Assembly (NCBI RefSeq): GCF_004364585.1 | Contig: NZ_SOAN01000003.1 | Location: 62,001-126,000 of the forward strand | Source of the DNA: Nesterenkonia aurantiaca | GTDB lineage: Bacteria > Actinomycetota > Actinomycetes > Actinomycetales > Micrococcaceae | Reading direction: 5' to 3' | Length of the DNA stretch: 64,000 bases | In this document: one piece after another, positions 42,515 through 51,931 of the stretch | Position numbering within the stretch: position 1 is the first letter of the stretch | How the letters are laid out: every line of letters starts with the position of its first letter | Made by a program: the position numbers and the translations under genes | The notes under the pieces: model-generated | The model's input: the letters and a program-made list of their open reading frames with translations, nothing else | Databases searched by the model: none | What the model was told of the DNA's origin: nothing

Positions 42515-43462
42515 GTGACCGAGACTTCCACAGGGACAGCCACGACCACCGGTGCAGCGACTTCACACGGCGCAGTGAGCTCCGCGGAGGCACCAGACTT
42601 CGGTGAGCACCCGCACCGCATCATCGACCCCAAGCCTGCCGGGAAGACCCGGATCGCCTCGGTCAATGTCAACGGGATCCGCGCCGCGCACCGCAAGGGC
42701 ATGGGCGAATGGCTGGCCGAGCGCGAGATCGACATCCTCGCGCTCCAAGAGGTCCGCGCCAACGAGGAGATCCTCACCAAGCTGGTCACCGATATGACCG
42801 AACCCATGGGTGAGGCCTGGCACGTCCACGAGTACGAGGCCGCCGACAAGGGCCGGGCCGGCGTCGCGATCATTTCGCGCAGCGCCCCCATCGCCACCCG
42901 CAACGGGATCGGCGAAGGCCACCCCGAGGACGAGGGCCGCTGGATCGAAGCCGACTACGCCCTAGGGGACGGCTCCACGCTGACCGTGGTCAGCGTCTAC
43001 GTGCACTCCGGCGAGGTGGGAACGGCCAAGCAGGAGCACAAGATGCGGTTCCTGCAGTACATGAGCGAGTACCTCCCGACTCTGGCCGGGCGCACCGATC
43101 ATCTGCTGGTCATGGGTGATCTGAACGTGGGTCACCGTGAGCTCGACATCAAGAACTGGAAGGGCAATGTGAAGAACTCCGGCTTCCTGCCCGAAGAGCG
43201 CGCCTACTTCGACCAGTACTTCCAGGACCTCGGCTACGTGGACGTCGCGCGTTCCCTGGCCGGCGAGGTCGAGGGGCCCTACACCTGGTGGTCCTACCGC
43301 GGGAAGGCCTTCGACAACGACACCGGCTGGCGGATCGACTACCACATGGCGACCGCGGGCCTGGCCGAGCTGGCCGGAAACCTGCGCGTGGACCGGGCGC
43401 AGGACTATTCGCTGCGCTGGTCTGATCACGCCCCGCTGGTCGTGGACTACCAGCTGCCTTGA
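42515..43462 (+). CDS. xth: Exodeoxyribonuclease III (AP endonuclease)
   Basis: 315 residues, EEP nuclease family, acting in base excision repair. Motifs: [24 protein letters not shown] with the metal Glu, [25 protein letters not shown] and [10 protein letters not shown] with the catalytic Asp-His. A Thr/Ala-rich leader of about 45 residues precedes the domain, so the GTG at 42515 (with GAGAGGA) may be longer than needed. Confidence 0.93.
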   Translation: MTETSTGTATTTGAATSHGAVSSAEAPDFGEHPHRIIDPKPAGKTRIASVNVNGIRAAHRKGMGEWLAEREIDILALQEVRANEEILTKLVTDMTEPMGEAWHVHEYEAADKGRAGVAIISRSAPIATRNGIGEGHPEDEGRWIEADYALGDGSTLTVVSVYVHSGEVGTAKQEHKMRFLQYMSEYLPTLAGRTDHLLVMGDLNVGHRELDIKNWKGNVKNSGFLPEERAYFDQYFQDLGYVDVARSLAGEVEGPYTWWSYRGKAFDNDTGWRIDYHMATAGLAELAGNLRVDRAQDYSLRWSDHAPLVVDYQLP

Positions 43463-43536
43463 CCCCGGCTTCACGCCTGGCGCTTGACGCTTGGCGCGTG
43501 ACCCTGAACTCTGCCCGACGACACGAAGGAACTGCT

Positions 43537-44544
43537 GTGACTGAGCGCGTACTCTCCGGGATGCAGCCCTCGGCTGACTCCCTGCACCTGGGCAACTACC
43601 TGGGAGCGCTGGTCAACTGGGTGAAGATGCAGGAACGCTACGACGCGTTCTTCTTCATCCCAGACATGCACGCGATCACCGTCCCTCAGGACCCGGCCGA
43701 GCTGCGCACCCGGGTGCGCCGCACCGCCGCCCAGTACCTCGCGGGGGGCCTCGACGTCGAACGCTCCACGGTGTTCGTGCAGTCCCACGTGCCGGAACAC
43801 GCGCAGCTGGGATGGATCATGACCTGCCTGACCGGGATGGGCGAGGCCGCGCGGATGACCCAGTTCAAGGACAAGTCCGCCCGGCAGGGCGCCGACGCGG
43901 CCGGCGTCGGACTTTTCACCTACCCGATGCTGCAGGCGGCTGACATCCTGCTGTACCAGCCGCACGGGGTGCCGGTGGGGCATGACCAGAAGCAGCATGT
44001 GGAGCTCTCCCGCAACCTGGCTCAGCGCTTCAACCACCGCTACGGGGAGACCTTCCGAGTCCCGGAGCCGCTGATCCCGGAGACCGGGGCCCGGATCTAT
44101 GACCTGCAGAATCCCACCGCGAAGATGTCCAAGTCCGCCACCTCCCCGGCCGGGCTGCTGAACCTGATGGACACCGATAAGCAGATCGCGAAGAAGATCA
44201 AGTCTGCCGTGACCGACGACGGCGCCGAGATCCGTTTCGACCAGGCCGAGAAGCCAGGGGTCTCGAACCTGCTGAGCATCTACTCCGCGCTCACCGACCG
44301 CCCGGTGCAGCAGATCGTCGAGGAGTATCAGGGCCGGATGTATGGCCACCTGAAGGTGGAGCTGGCCGAGGTGGTGGTGGCGAAGCTCGGCCCGATCCGC
44401 GACCGCACCGAGGAGCTGCTCCAGGATCCGGCGCAGCTCGACGCCCTGCTGGCCACCGGTGCCGCGAAGGCGCGGGCCGTGGCGGGGGAGACCCTCGCAC
44501 AGGTCTATGACAGGATCGGTTTCCTCCCAGCGAGCCCGCAGTGA
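43537..44544 (+). CDS. trpS: Tryptophanyl-tRNA synthetase
   Basis: 335-residue class I aminoacyl-tRNA synthetase that charges tRNA-Trp. HIGH-region [14 protein letters not shown] and KMSKS-region [12 protein letters not shown] are clear, as is [12 protein letters not shown] context and [15 protein letters not shown] at 43537 follows GAAGGA and matches the family N-terminus ([12 protein letters not shown]); 26 upstream codons are excluded. Normal bacterial length. Confidence 0.96.
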   Translation: MTERVLSGMQPSADSLHLGNYLGALVNWVKMQERYDAFFFIPDMHAITVPQDPAELRTRVRRTAAQYLAGGLDVERSTVFVQSHVPEHAQLGWIMTCLTGMGEAARMTQFKDKSARQGADAAGVGLFTYPMLQAADILLYQPHGVPVGHDQKQHVELSRNLAQRFNHRYGETFRVPEPLIPETGARIYDLQNPTAKMSKSATSPAGLLNLMDTDKQIAKKIKSAVTDDGAEIRFDQAEKPGVSNLLSIYSALTDRPVQQIVEEYQGRMYGHLKVELAEVVVAKLGPIRDRTEELLQDPAQLDALLATGAAKARAVAGETLAQVYDRIGFLPASPQ

Positions 44545-44575
44545 GCCTGCGCGGGAGCCGCGCGGGGAGCCCCGG

Positions 44576-45685
44576 GTGAGTGAGAACCCCTCCAGGCTGC
44601 GCCCGCGGACCGGCGGGCATGGACTGATCGCCGGTCACGCGCGAGCTGCCGCGAAGGCGATGAACGACCGCGAGGAAGTCTCGGGGATGGTCAACCCGCT
44701 TGACCTCGAGGGGCTGCGCCGTCGCGAGGTCAAGGCGCGGCGCGCCTGGGGCCACGCCCGCCGGGAGGGACGCGGACGGGCATCGATGTTCGGTCTGACC
44801 CTCTTCTGGGGGCTCACCCGGCTCGACACCACCCGCGGGATGCGGATCCTGAATCTCTTCCTGTTCCACTACGGCACGGTGATGGCCGCCGGCGCGGCCT
44901 ACATGATGTTCTTCTCGGTCTCCGCGGCGCTGGTGGCGGGATTCTCCGTGGCGGGCCTGGTCATCGGCGGGGACCAGGAGCTGCAGGACACCATCGTGGC
45001 GCTGACCAACGACGCGCTGCCCGGGGTGATCGGCGAGGACGGGCTCGCCACGCAGGAACAGCTCTTCGACACCGAAGGCTTCGGGCTCACGCTCGTGGTC
45101 TCGCTGCTGGTCGCTGCCGTGGCCTCGCTGAGCTGGATCAACGGCCTGCGCTCCGGTATCAGGAGCATCTTTGACCGTCCGCTCATGGACGAGAACGTGG
45201 TGGTGGTCAAGACCCGGGACCTCGGTGTGATGCTGCTGCTGGGCACGATGCTGCTGGCCGCCACGGCGACCAGCCTGATCTCGGAGTCCGTGCTGGACTT
45301 CAGCGAAGGCGTGCTGGGCTGGAACCTGAACGTGCTTCAGGGACTGGTCGGCACCGTGATCACGCTCGCCGTCCCGCTGATCCTGGATGTGCTGGTCGCG
45401 GTCCTGATCTTCCGGGTGGCCTCACGCGTGGTGATGCCGGTCTCGGTGCTGTGGCGTGCGGCGCTGCTCGCCGCCGTCGGCTCCTCGGTGCTGCGTCACC
45501 TCTCCACCTTCCTGCTCAGCGGGGTCGAGGGCGGGAACCTGATCGTGTCCTCCTTCGCCACGGTGCTGGGCTTCTTCATCTACTTCTTCCTGCTCAGCCT
45601 GATCTACCTGCTCTGCGCGTCCTGGGCCGCGCTGGCCACCGACGCCCGCAGCCGCCGACTGGGACCCGTGGCAGCCGCCCGCTGA
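44576..45685 (+). CDS. YihY/YhjD-family inner-membrane protein
   Basis: 369 residues, about six helices after a charged N-terminal ~90 residues. FHYGTVMAAGAAYMMFFSVSAALVAGF and LSWINGLRSGIRSIFDRP match the YihY/virulence factor BrkB family, often annotated YhjD and sometimes linked to envelope lipid transport. GTG at 44576 has GGGGAG upstream. It follows trpS, an arrangement I recall from other actinobacteria. Confidence 0.82.
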   Translation: MSENPSRLRPRTGGHGLIAGHARAAAKAMNDREEVSGMVNPLDLEGLRRREVKARRAWGHARREGRGRASMFGLTLFWGLTRLDTTRGMRILNLFLFHYGTVMAAGAAYMMFFSVSAALVAGFSVAGLVIGGDQELQDTIVALTNDALPGVIGEDGLATQEQLFDTEGFGLTLVVSLLVAAVASLSWINGLRSGIRSIFDRPLMDENVVVVKTRDLGVMLLLGTMLLAATATSLISESVLDFSEGVLGWNLNVLQGLVGTVITLAVPLILDVLVAVLIFRVASRVVMPVSVLWRAALLAAVGSSVLRHLSTFLLSGVEGGNLIVSSFATVLGFFIYFFLLSLIYLLCASWAALATDARSRRLGPVAAAR

Positions 45686-45713
45686 TCCGGCACTGGGCAG
45701 GTACTGGGGCGTG

Positions 45714-46715
45714 TCAGCGCCGGACAGTGCGGGGGAAGAGCGAATCGACCACGTGGCGAGCCGCATCCCGGGGCTGGCCCGACCAGGGGAAGTGGTGCAT
45801 CGAGACCATCGGGCTGGCGTTGATCTCCAGCACCGAGGGGGCGTGGACGTCGCTCTCGCCGCGGGGCAGGAGCACATCGAATCCGACGATCCTCAGACCG
45901 AGCAGCGCCCGGGAGGCCCGTTCCACGAGTTCTCGCTCCTCGTCTCGGATCTCCTCGGTGGCATCCACCGCATCGCCTCCGGTGTGCAGATTCGAGGTGC
46001 TCAGCAGGTTAGATGCGCTGCTCCGCGTCCGGGACCGAGTCGGGCCGGTAGCCGTGTCGCTGAAGATACTCCCGAGCGACCGCGTCGAGGATCAGATCCT
46101 TCTGGATCGGGCCGCGGTCGCGGTTCTTCGCCGCGACCAGGTCACTGATGCTGGTCCTCCCGTCGCCCAGCACGCTGGCCGGCCGGCGCCGTGTGGCCGC
46201 GACCAGGGTTCCCTCCTCGACCAGGCAACGATGCTCCACCCCGGTGTAGAACTCCTCCACCAGGACCTGGCTGCTCACTGCGGCGACGCGACGGAAGGCG
46301 CGGTGGAACTCGTCCTCGGTCTGGAGGCCGGCATGGACGTTCTCTCCCTGCCTGGCGTTGTGCGGATTGACCACGCTCTGGCTGAAGGGAGAGGCCCAGG
46401 CCCAGGCGCGGGCCGATTCGGAGCCGGTGAAGACCGCGTTCTCCGGGGCGCTGATCTTGAGGTCGCGGAAGAGCCTGCTGGCCACGTCCTTATAGGAGGC
46501 GATCTTCTTGACCAGGTCGTCGTTGTGGTTCGTGCTCCCGACCGCCCCGGTGCGCGAGCGGCCCTGGTGCTCAAGCACCATCCGGCGGCTGGTGGCGGCC
46601 TTGCGCACGGTGATGCCGCGCTCCAGCGCCTCCGCGGCGACCACGATGTTCGTGAGGTTCCTGCCCCCACCCCGACGTCGCTCAGATGTGGGGCCGCCCG
46701 GTCGTATCTGTCCAT
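45714..46715 (-). pseudogene. ATP-grasp ligase (GshF/cyanophycin-synthetase-like), frameshifted
   Basis: A gene of about 333 codons broken by two apparent frameshifts. From ATG 46715 the frame reads MDRYDRAAPHLSDVGVG; one G seems missing in the C5 tract at 46664-46668 (plus strand), after which NLTNIVVAAEALERGI continues to a stop at 46009. One extra A near 46010 (TAAC for TAC) separates this from STSNLHTGGDAVDATEEI and the end VLEINASPMVSMHHFPW. Segments such as VLVEEFYTGVEHR and RRPASVLGDGRTSISDL match the C-terminal ATP-grasp part of GshF. The usual ATP-binding Lys in VVKP is Asn (SVVNPHNARQG). Sequencing error is an alternative for each shift. Confidence 0.7.
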
Positions 46716-46744
46716 GACCTGACCTGACCGCTTCCAGGAGTGGG

Positions 46745-46797
46745 ATGAAAAAGAGGTGGGGCGGCGGGCGCATCGATCGCGCCCGCCGCCCCACCTC
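46745..46797 (-). terminator. Rho-independent terminator of sdhCDAB
   Basis: Perfect 19-bp inverted repeat (46753-46771 and 46779-46797) with a 7-base loop, followed on the minus strand by TCTTTTTC. Thirteen bases after the sdhB stop. Confidence 0.92.
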
Positions 46798-46810
46798 GTG
46801 ACCCGCGGGA

Positions 46811-47599
46811 CTACATGCTGCGGGTCAGCACCGCACGCTTGACCTCTTGGATGGCCTTGGTGACCTCGATGCCGCGCGGGCAGGCGTCGGTGCAGTTGAA
46901 GGTGGTGCGGCAGCGCCACACGCCCTCTTTGTCGTTGAGGATCTCCAGGCGCATATCGCCGGCGTCGTCGCGGGAGTCGAAGATGAACCGGTGCGCATTG
47001 ACGATCGCTGCGGGACCGAAGTACTGCCCATCGGTCCAGAAGACCGGGCAGGAGGAGGTGCAGGCGGCGCAGAGGATGCATTTGGTGGTGTCGTCGAAGC
47101 GCTCACGCTCCTCGGGGGACTGGATCCGCTCACCGGTCGGTGCCGGGGAGTTGTTCACCATGAAGGGCATGATCTCGCGATAGGACTGGAAGAACGGCTC
47201 CATGTCCACGATCAGGTCCTTCTCCACAGGCAGACCCTTGATCGGCTCGACCAGGACCGGCTTGGAGGTGTCCAGGTCTTTGAGCAGCACCTTGCAGGCC
47301 AGGCGGTTGCGACCGTTGATGCGCATGGCATCCGAGCCGCAGACGCCGTGGGCGCAGGAGCGGCGGAACGTGAGTGAGCCGTCGATCTCCCACTTGACCT
47401 TGTGCAGCGCGTCGAGCACACGGTCGGTGCCGTACATGGTGACGGTCCATTCATCCCAGCGCGCCTCGTCGGAGAACTCCGGGTCGTAGCGGCGCACCTG
47501 GAGGGTCACGTCGAAGCTGGGGATCTCGCCTCCGCCCCCGCTCTCCTTCATGTCGATCTTGGAGGCGGGCTCTGCGGCTTCTTTGGTGGGAGTGCTCAT
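46811..47599 (-). CDS. sdhB: Succinate dehydrogenase iron-sulfur subunit
   Basis: 262 residues. [2Fe-2S] ligands in RRSCAHGVCGSDAM, [4Fe-4S] in CILCAACTSSCPV and [3Fe-4S] in CRTTFNCTDACPRGIEVTKAI. Passes electrons from the flavoprotein to quinone in complex II. Start overlaps the sdhA stop by one base (TGATG). Last gene of the operon, followed by a strong terminator. Confidence 0.97.
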   Translation of the reverse strand: MSTPTKEAAEPASKIDMKESGGGGEIPSFDVTLQVRRYDPEFSDEARWDEWTVTMYGTDRVLDALHKVKWEIDGSLTFRRSCAHGVCGSDAMRINGRNRLACKVLLKDLDTSKPVLVEPIKGLPVEKDLIVDMEPFFQSYREIMPFMVNNSPAPTGERIQSPEERERFDDTTKCILCAACTSSCPVFWTDGQYFGPAAIVNAHRFIFDSRDDAGDMRLEILNDKEGVWRCRTTFNCTDACPRGIEVTKAIQEVKRAVLTRSM

Positions 47600-49386
47600 C
47601 AGTACTTACGCTCCATCGGCTCGTAACGGGTGAAGACGACCGGTTTGGTGTCGGCGCGGATGCCGTTGGTGCCGTCGGTCGAGGACTCGGGGTCCAGGTA
47701 CATCATCGAGTGGAGCATGAAGTTCTCATCGTCACGCTCCGGGAAGTCCTCGCGGTAGTGTCCGCCGCGGGACTCCTTGCGGTGCAGGGCTGCCACGGTC
47801 ATGACCTCGGCCATGTCGAGCAGGAAGCCGAGCTCCACTGCCTCGAGCAGATCGAGGTTGAAGCGCTTGCCCTTGTCCTGGATCTGCACGTTCTTATAGC
47901 GGAGGCGCAGATCAGCGATCACCGCGAGGGCTTCCTTGATGGTCTCCTCGGAGCGGAACACCTGCATGTTCGCGTCCATGGTCTCCTGCAGCTCGGTGCG
48001 CAGCGTCGACGTGCGCTCACCACCGGTGGAGGCGCGCATCGCATTGAGCTGGTTCTCGGTGAAGGCCGTCGGGTTCTCGGGGATATCGACGAACTCTGCT
48101 GTGGCGGCATATTCGGCGGCGGCCAGGCCGGCGCGCTTGCCGAACACGTTGATGTCCAGCAGAGAGTTGGTGCCCAAGCGGTTGGAGCCGTGCACCGAGA
48201 CGCAGGCGACCTCTCCGGCGGCGTAGAGACCAGGAACGACGGTGTCGTTGTCCTGCAGGACCTCGGCATTGACGTTGGTCGGCACCCCGCCCATGGCGTA
48301 GTGACAGGTCGGGAACACCGGCACCGGCTCGGTGTAGGGCTCCACACCGAGGTAGGTGCGGGCGAACTCGGTGATATCGGGAAGCTTCGCATCGATGTGC
48401 GCGGGCTCCAGGTGGGTCAGGTCCAGCAGCACATAGTCCTTGTTCGGACCCGCGCCACGGCCCTCACGGACCTCGTTGGCCATCGACCGGGCGACGATGT
48501 CACGCGGGGCGAGGTCCTTGATCGTGGGGGCATAGCGCTCCATGAAGCGTTCGCCCTCGGAGTTGCGCAGGATCGCGCCCTCGCCGCGAGCGGCCTCGGA
48601 GAGCAGGATCCCCAGACCCGCCAGACCGGTGGGGTGGAACTGCACGAACTCCATGTCCTCCAGCGGGATGCCGGCCCGGTAGGCCAGCGCCATGCCGTCG
48701 GCGGTCAGGGTGTGTGCGTTGGAGGTGGTCTTGAAGATCTTGCCCAGACCGCCGGTGGCGAAGACCACGGACTTGGCCTGGAAGACGTGGATCTCGCCGT
48801 TGGCCAGGTCATAGGAGACGACGCCGGCGGTCTTCTTCTGCATGTAGGTGGTGCCGTCTTCACGGGTCACCTCTTCGTCCACGGTGAGCAGATCCAGCAC
48901 GTAGTACTCGTTGTAGAACTCGACGTTGTGCTTCACGCAGTTCTGATACAGCGTCTGCAGGATCATGTGACCGGTGCGGTCAGCGGCGTAGCAGGCGCGG
49001 CGCACGGCGGCCTTGCCGTGATCGCGAGTGTGCCCGCCGAAGCGACGCTGGTCGATCTTGCCCTCGGGGGTGCGGTTGAAGGGCAGACCCATCTTCTCCA
49101 GGTCCAGCACGGCGTCGATGGCCTCCTTGGCCATGACCTCAGCTGCGTCCTGGTCCACCAGGTAGTCCCCGCCCTTGACCGTGTCAAAGGTGTGCCACTC
49201 CCAGTTGTCCTCTTCGACGTTGGCCAGTGCGGCGCACATGCCGCCCTGGGCCGCGCCGGTGTGGGACCGGGTGGGGTAGAGCTTGGTCAGCACCGCGGTG
49301 TGTGCGCGCTGGCCGGACTCGATGGCCGCGCGCATTCCCGCGCCGCCCGCGCCGACGATGACGACGTCGTACTTGTGAACCTGCAT
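47599..49386 (-). CDS. sdhA: Succinate dehydrogenase flavoprotein subunit
   Basis: 595 residues. FAD fold VVIVGAGGAGMRAAIESG, the flavin-linking region SHTGAAQGGM with its histidine, HTRDHGKAAVRRACYAADRTG, and the C-terminal RGGHYREDFPERDDENFM. Oxidises succinate to fumarate in the TCA cycle and respiratory chain. Separated from sdhD by 76 bases with no other gene. Confidence 0.97.
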   Translation of the reverse strand: MQVHKYDVVIVGAGGAGMRAAIESGQRAHTAVLTKLYPTRSHTGAAQGGMCAALANVEEDNWEWHTFDTVKGGDYLVDQDAAEVMAKEAIDAVLDLEKMGLPFNRTPEGKIDQRRFGGHTRDHGKAAVRRACYAADRTGHMILQTLYQNCVKHNVEFYNEYYVLDLLTVDEEVTREDGTTYMQKKTAGVVSYDLANGEIHVFQAKSVVFATGGLGKIFKTTSNAHTLTADGMALAYRAGIPLEDMEFVQFHPTGLAGLGILLSEAARGEGAILRNSEGERFMERYAPTIKDLAPRDIVARSMANEVREGRGAGPNKDYVLLDLTHLEPAHIDAKLPDITEFARTYLGVEPYTEPVPVFPTCHYAMGGVPTNVNAEVLQDNDTVVPGLYAAGEVACVSVHGSNRLGTNSLLDINVFGKRAGLAAAEYAATAEFVDIPENPTAFTENQLNAMRASTGGERTSTLRTELQETMDANMQVFRSEETIKEALAVIADLRLRYKNVQIQDKGKRFNLDLLEAVELGFLLDMAEVMTVAALHRKESRGGHYREDFPERDDENFMLHSMMYLDPESSTDGTNGIRADTKPVVFTRYEPMERKY

Positions 49387-49462
49387 CAGCTTGTGGCTCT
49401 CTTTTCTTGTTCGGAAGCATGAGAACGCGCAGATGTGCGCACCGGGTCATCCCCGGGGTGCA

Positions 49463-49969
49463 TCAGACGTTCTGGCAGAAGGAGGGGGAGGACTCGAGCA
49501 GCTGGCCGGAGCTGTCGAGCAGGCAGGGCTCGAAGGTGAAGATGACCATGGTGCCGAGCACGATGATCACGATCACCGAGAGATACAGGATGGACTTCAG
49601 CCACATCCGCGTGGAGTCCTTCTCCGCGTAGTCGTTGATGATCGTGCGCATGCCGTTGCCGCCGTGCAGCATCGCCAGCCAGAGCATCGCCAGGTCCCAG
49701 AACTGCCAGACCGGGTTCGCCCACTTGCCGGCCACGAAGCCGAAGTCGATCTGGTGGATGCCCTCGCCGACCAGCAGGTTCACCGTGAGGTGAACGAAGA
49801 TCAGGACCACCAGGGCGGCGCCGGAGACGCGCATGAAGACCCAGGCCGCCATCTCGAAGCTGCCGGACTTCGAGGAGCCGCTGCGCAGGTACTTGGGATC
49901 GATCCGCCCGGAGCGGGGGGCCTCGATGCCCTGGGCGGGCAGGAGGGCGTCAGATTTTGTGGTGGTCAT
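49463..49969 (-). CDS. sdhD: Succinate dehydrogenase membrane anchor subunit
   Basis: 168 residues, three membrane helices after a ~35-residue cytoplasmic part. FMRVSGAALVVLIFVHLTVNLL and LHGGNGMRTIINDY carry the haem-ligand-type His and the quinone-site motif. The C-terminal extension (FEPCLLDSSGQLLE...) ends in a free Cys-containing tail. Two bases after the sdhC stop. Confidence 0.93.
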   Translation of the reverse strand: MTTTKSDALLPAQGIEAPRSGRIDPKYLRSGSSKSGSFEMAAWVFMRVSGAALVVLIFVHLTVNLLVGEGIHQIDFGFVAGKWANPVWQFWDLAMLWLAMLHGGNGMRTIINDYAEKDSTRMWLKSILYLSVIVIIVLGTMVIFTFEPCLLDSSGQLLESSPSFCQNV

Positions 49970-49971
49970 TT

Positions 49972-50358
49972 TCAGAACCCTCCCCAGCCGTCAAGGAACA
50001 GCATCAAGTGGCGGACGGTGAAGCCGATCATGGTGATGACCCAGAGGCCCATCACGGTCCACAGCATCTGACGGTGGTAGCGGGTGCCCTGGGACCAGAA
50101 GTCCACCAGGATGATCCGCAGTCCGTTGAATGCGTGGAAGACGATCGCACCGACCAGGCCGATCTCACCGACGATCATGATCGGGTTCTTATACGCGCCG
50201 ATCACCGCGTCATAGGCCTCTGGCGAGACACGCACGAGAGATGTGTCGAGTACGTGGACCAGGAGGAAGAAGAAGATCCCGACACCCGTGATTCGGTGTC
50301 CTACCCAGGACCACATACCTTCCCGGCCCTTATAGAGGGTGCCTTTTGTCTGCGTCAC
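49972..50358 (-). CDS. sdhC: Succinate dehydrogenase cytochrome b556 subunit
   Basis: 128 residues, three helices. WSWVGHRITGVGIFFFLLVHVLDTSLV is the SdhC signature, and VFHAFNGLRIILVDF carries another conserved His. Binds haem b and quinone. GTG at 50358 with GGGAGGT seven bases upstream. First gene of the sdhCDAB operon. Confidence 0.95.
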   Translation of the reverse strand: MTQTKGTLYKGREGMWSWVGHRITGVGIFFFLLVHVLDTSLVRVSPEAYDAVIGAYKNPIMIVGEIGLVGAIVFHAFNGLRIILVDFWSQGTRYHRQMLWTVMGLWVITMIGFTVRHLMLFLDGWGGF

Positions 50359-50595
50359 CTGTTGTTACCTCCCTGCATCGTTGCATGGCGTTCCGCGCCG
50401 CACAGTTACGTACGTTTCTACTTCGCTGCGGCGGTGCGGAATCCGTGACGCCGGCGCGAGTCTGTTGTCAGTTACCAGACTAGAGCACCGCGGGGGCCGA
50501 TGCGGCTCGTGGTGCCTGCCGGGAGGCATTGTTGCGCCGCCGAGCAGAGACCTGATCCAGGCTCGGAGGCGAAATGACAGTCCGCACCAAATGAC

Positions 50596-50612
50596 TTCTA
50601 CAGCGTGTAGAA
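50596..50612. promoter_or_regulatory. Operator-like palindrome upstream of sdhC
   Basis: TTCTACA-GCG-TGTAGAA, perfect 7-bp arms, extended by GACTT on the left and AAGTC on the right. It lies about 240 bases upstream of sdhC and 190 upstream of manC. Regulator unknown. Confidence 0.55.
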
Positions 50613-50700
50613 AAGTCGCAATGTGGGGACGCAATTCCGAAATGGCCCGGCCGGTCCCCCGGAGCGGACTCTGCTGCCCTCCTGGAGAGGCCTGCGGAGC

Positions 50701-50751
50701 CTGCGCCGCTGGCCTGAACCCTGCGCCGCTGGGCGGGCCCTGCGCCGCGCG
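50701..50751. repeat. Imperfect ~20-bp tandem repeat, three units
   Basis: CTGCGCCGC recurs at 50701, 50721 and 50740 with GC-rich spacers. Lies in the manC upstream region. Confidence 0.6.
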
Positions 50752-50788
50752 CGCTGCGCGGCTGATCGAGCCCGGTGGCGGATGGGTC

Positions 50789-50794
50789 TACCCT
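50789..50794 (+). promoter_or_regulatory. -10 box TACCCT, leaderless start of manC
   Basis: Six bases before the GTG at 50801; no ribosome-binding site. Confidence 0.45.
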
Positions 50795-50800
50795 GGTGAA

Positions 50801-51931
50801 GTGACTTCTCAGGCAGCCTTGGACAAGTTCTATACCGTGATCCCCGCCGGCGGGGTGGGCACGCGGCTCTGGCCGCTCTCCCGAGCCAGCGCCCCCAAAT
50901 TCCTCCACGACCTCACCGGCTCCGGCACCACCCTGATCCGCGGCACCTACGAGCGGCTCGCCCCGCTGACCGGCCGACGCGTGATGGTGGTCACCGGCGA
51001 GTCCCACCGCGAGGCTGTGCGGGTTCAGATCCCCGAGCTCGATGCGAGCGACCTCGTGCTGGAGTCCGAGCCCAAGGATTCAGCGGCCGCCATCGGCCTG
51101 GCCGCAGCCATCCTGCACCGACGTGACCCCGAGATCATCATGGGCTCCTTCGCTGCGGACCAGGTCATCGCCCCGGTGGAGATCTTCCAGCAGGCGGTGC
51201 GCGAGGCCGTGGCCACGGCCGCGACCGGCAAGATCGTCACCATCGGGATCGCGCCGACCCACCCCTCCATGGGCTTCGGCTACATCCGCCGCGGCGCTCC
51301 GCTGCAGGTCGATGGCGCACCGATCGAGGGCGCCCCGAATGCGCGGGAGGTTGCAGAGTTCGTCGAGAAGCCGGGCCAGGAGCTCGCCGAGAAGTACGTC
51401 GCCTCCGGGGAGTACCTCTGGAACGCTGGAATGTTCGTGGCCCCGGTCGCGCTGCTGCTGGATCACCTGGCCCGCGCAGAACCGGTGCTGCACGCGGGGC
51501 TCACCGAGATCGCGGCCGCCTGGGGAACTCCCGATCAGGCGGAGGTCACCGCGCGGGTCTGGCCCGAGCTTCCCAAGATCGCCATTGACTACGCGGTGGC
51601 CGAGCCCGCCGCGGCCGCCGGGGACGTCGCCGTGATTCCCGGGAACTTCACCTGGGACGACGTCGGAGACTTCGCCGCGATCGCCCGGCTGAACCCTGCG
51701 CGTGAGCAGGAGTCGATGACCGTGCTGGGGGAGAAGGCCCGGGTGTACTCGGACCAGTCCTCCGGCGTCGTCGTCTCGGACACCCAGCGGGTGGTCGCCC
51801 TGATCGGCGTGGAGAACATCGTGGTGGTCGACACCCCGGATGCGCTGCTGGTGACCACCACCGATCACGCGCAGTCGGTGAAGCAGGCCGTCGAGGCACT
51901 GCGGGCGCAGGGAGAATCCGATGTCCTCTGA
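50801..51931 (+). CDS. manC: Mannose-1-phosphate guanylyltransferase
   Basis: 376 residues. Makes GDP-mannose from mannose-1-phosphate and GTP for cell-wall glycans, lipoglycans and glycoproteins. Nucleotidyltransferase motif IPAGGVGTRLWPLSR, FVEKP and LWNAGMFV, with GNFTWDDVGDF. The C-terminal isomerase domain of bifunctional ManC/PMI enzymes is absent. The GTG at 50801 fits both the -10 box and the family N-terminus. Overlaps the next gene by 11 bases. Confidence 0.9.
   Translation: MTSQAALDKFYTVIPAGGVGTRLWPLSRASAPKFLHDLTGSGTTLIRGTYERLAPLTGRRVMVVTGESHREAVRVQIPELDASDLVLESEPKDSAAAIGLAAAILHRRDPEIIMGSFAADQVIAPVEIFQQAVREAVATAATGKIVTIGIAPTHPSMGFGYIRRGAPLQVDGAPIEGAPNAREVAEFVEKPGQELAEKYVASGEYLWNAGMFVAPVALLLDHLARAEPVLHAGLTEIAAAWGTPDQAEVTARVWPELPKIAIDYAVAEPAAAAGDVAVIPGNFTWDDVGDFAAIARLNPAREQESMTVLGEKARVYSDQSSGVVVSDTQRVVALIGVENIVVVDTPDALLVTTTDHAQSVKQAVEALRAQGESDVL

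Larger units (their letters stand above)
50359..50788. other. Divergent regulatory region between sdhC and manC
   Basis: About 430 bases with no gene I can support. It holds an AT-rich stretch near 50570-50615 with two copies of AAATGAC and a palindrome, a three-fold ~20-bp repeat near 50701-50751 and the manC -10 box. An open frame upstream of manC (from 50339) has no ribosome-binding site and is not conserved-looking. Confidence 0.5.
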
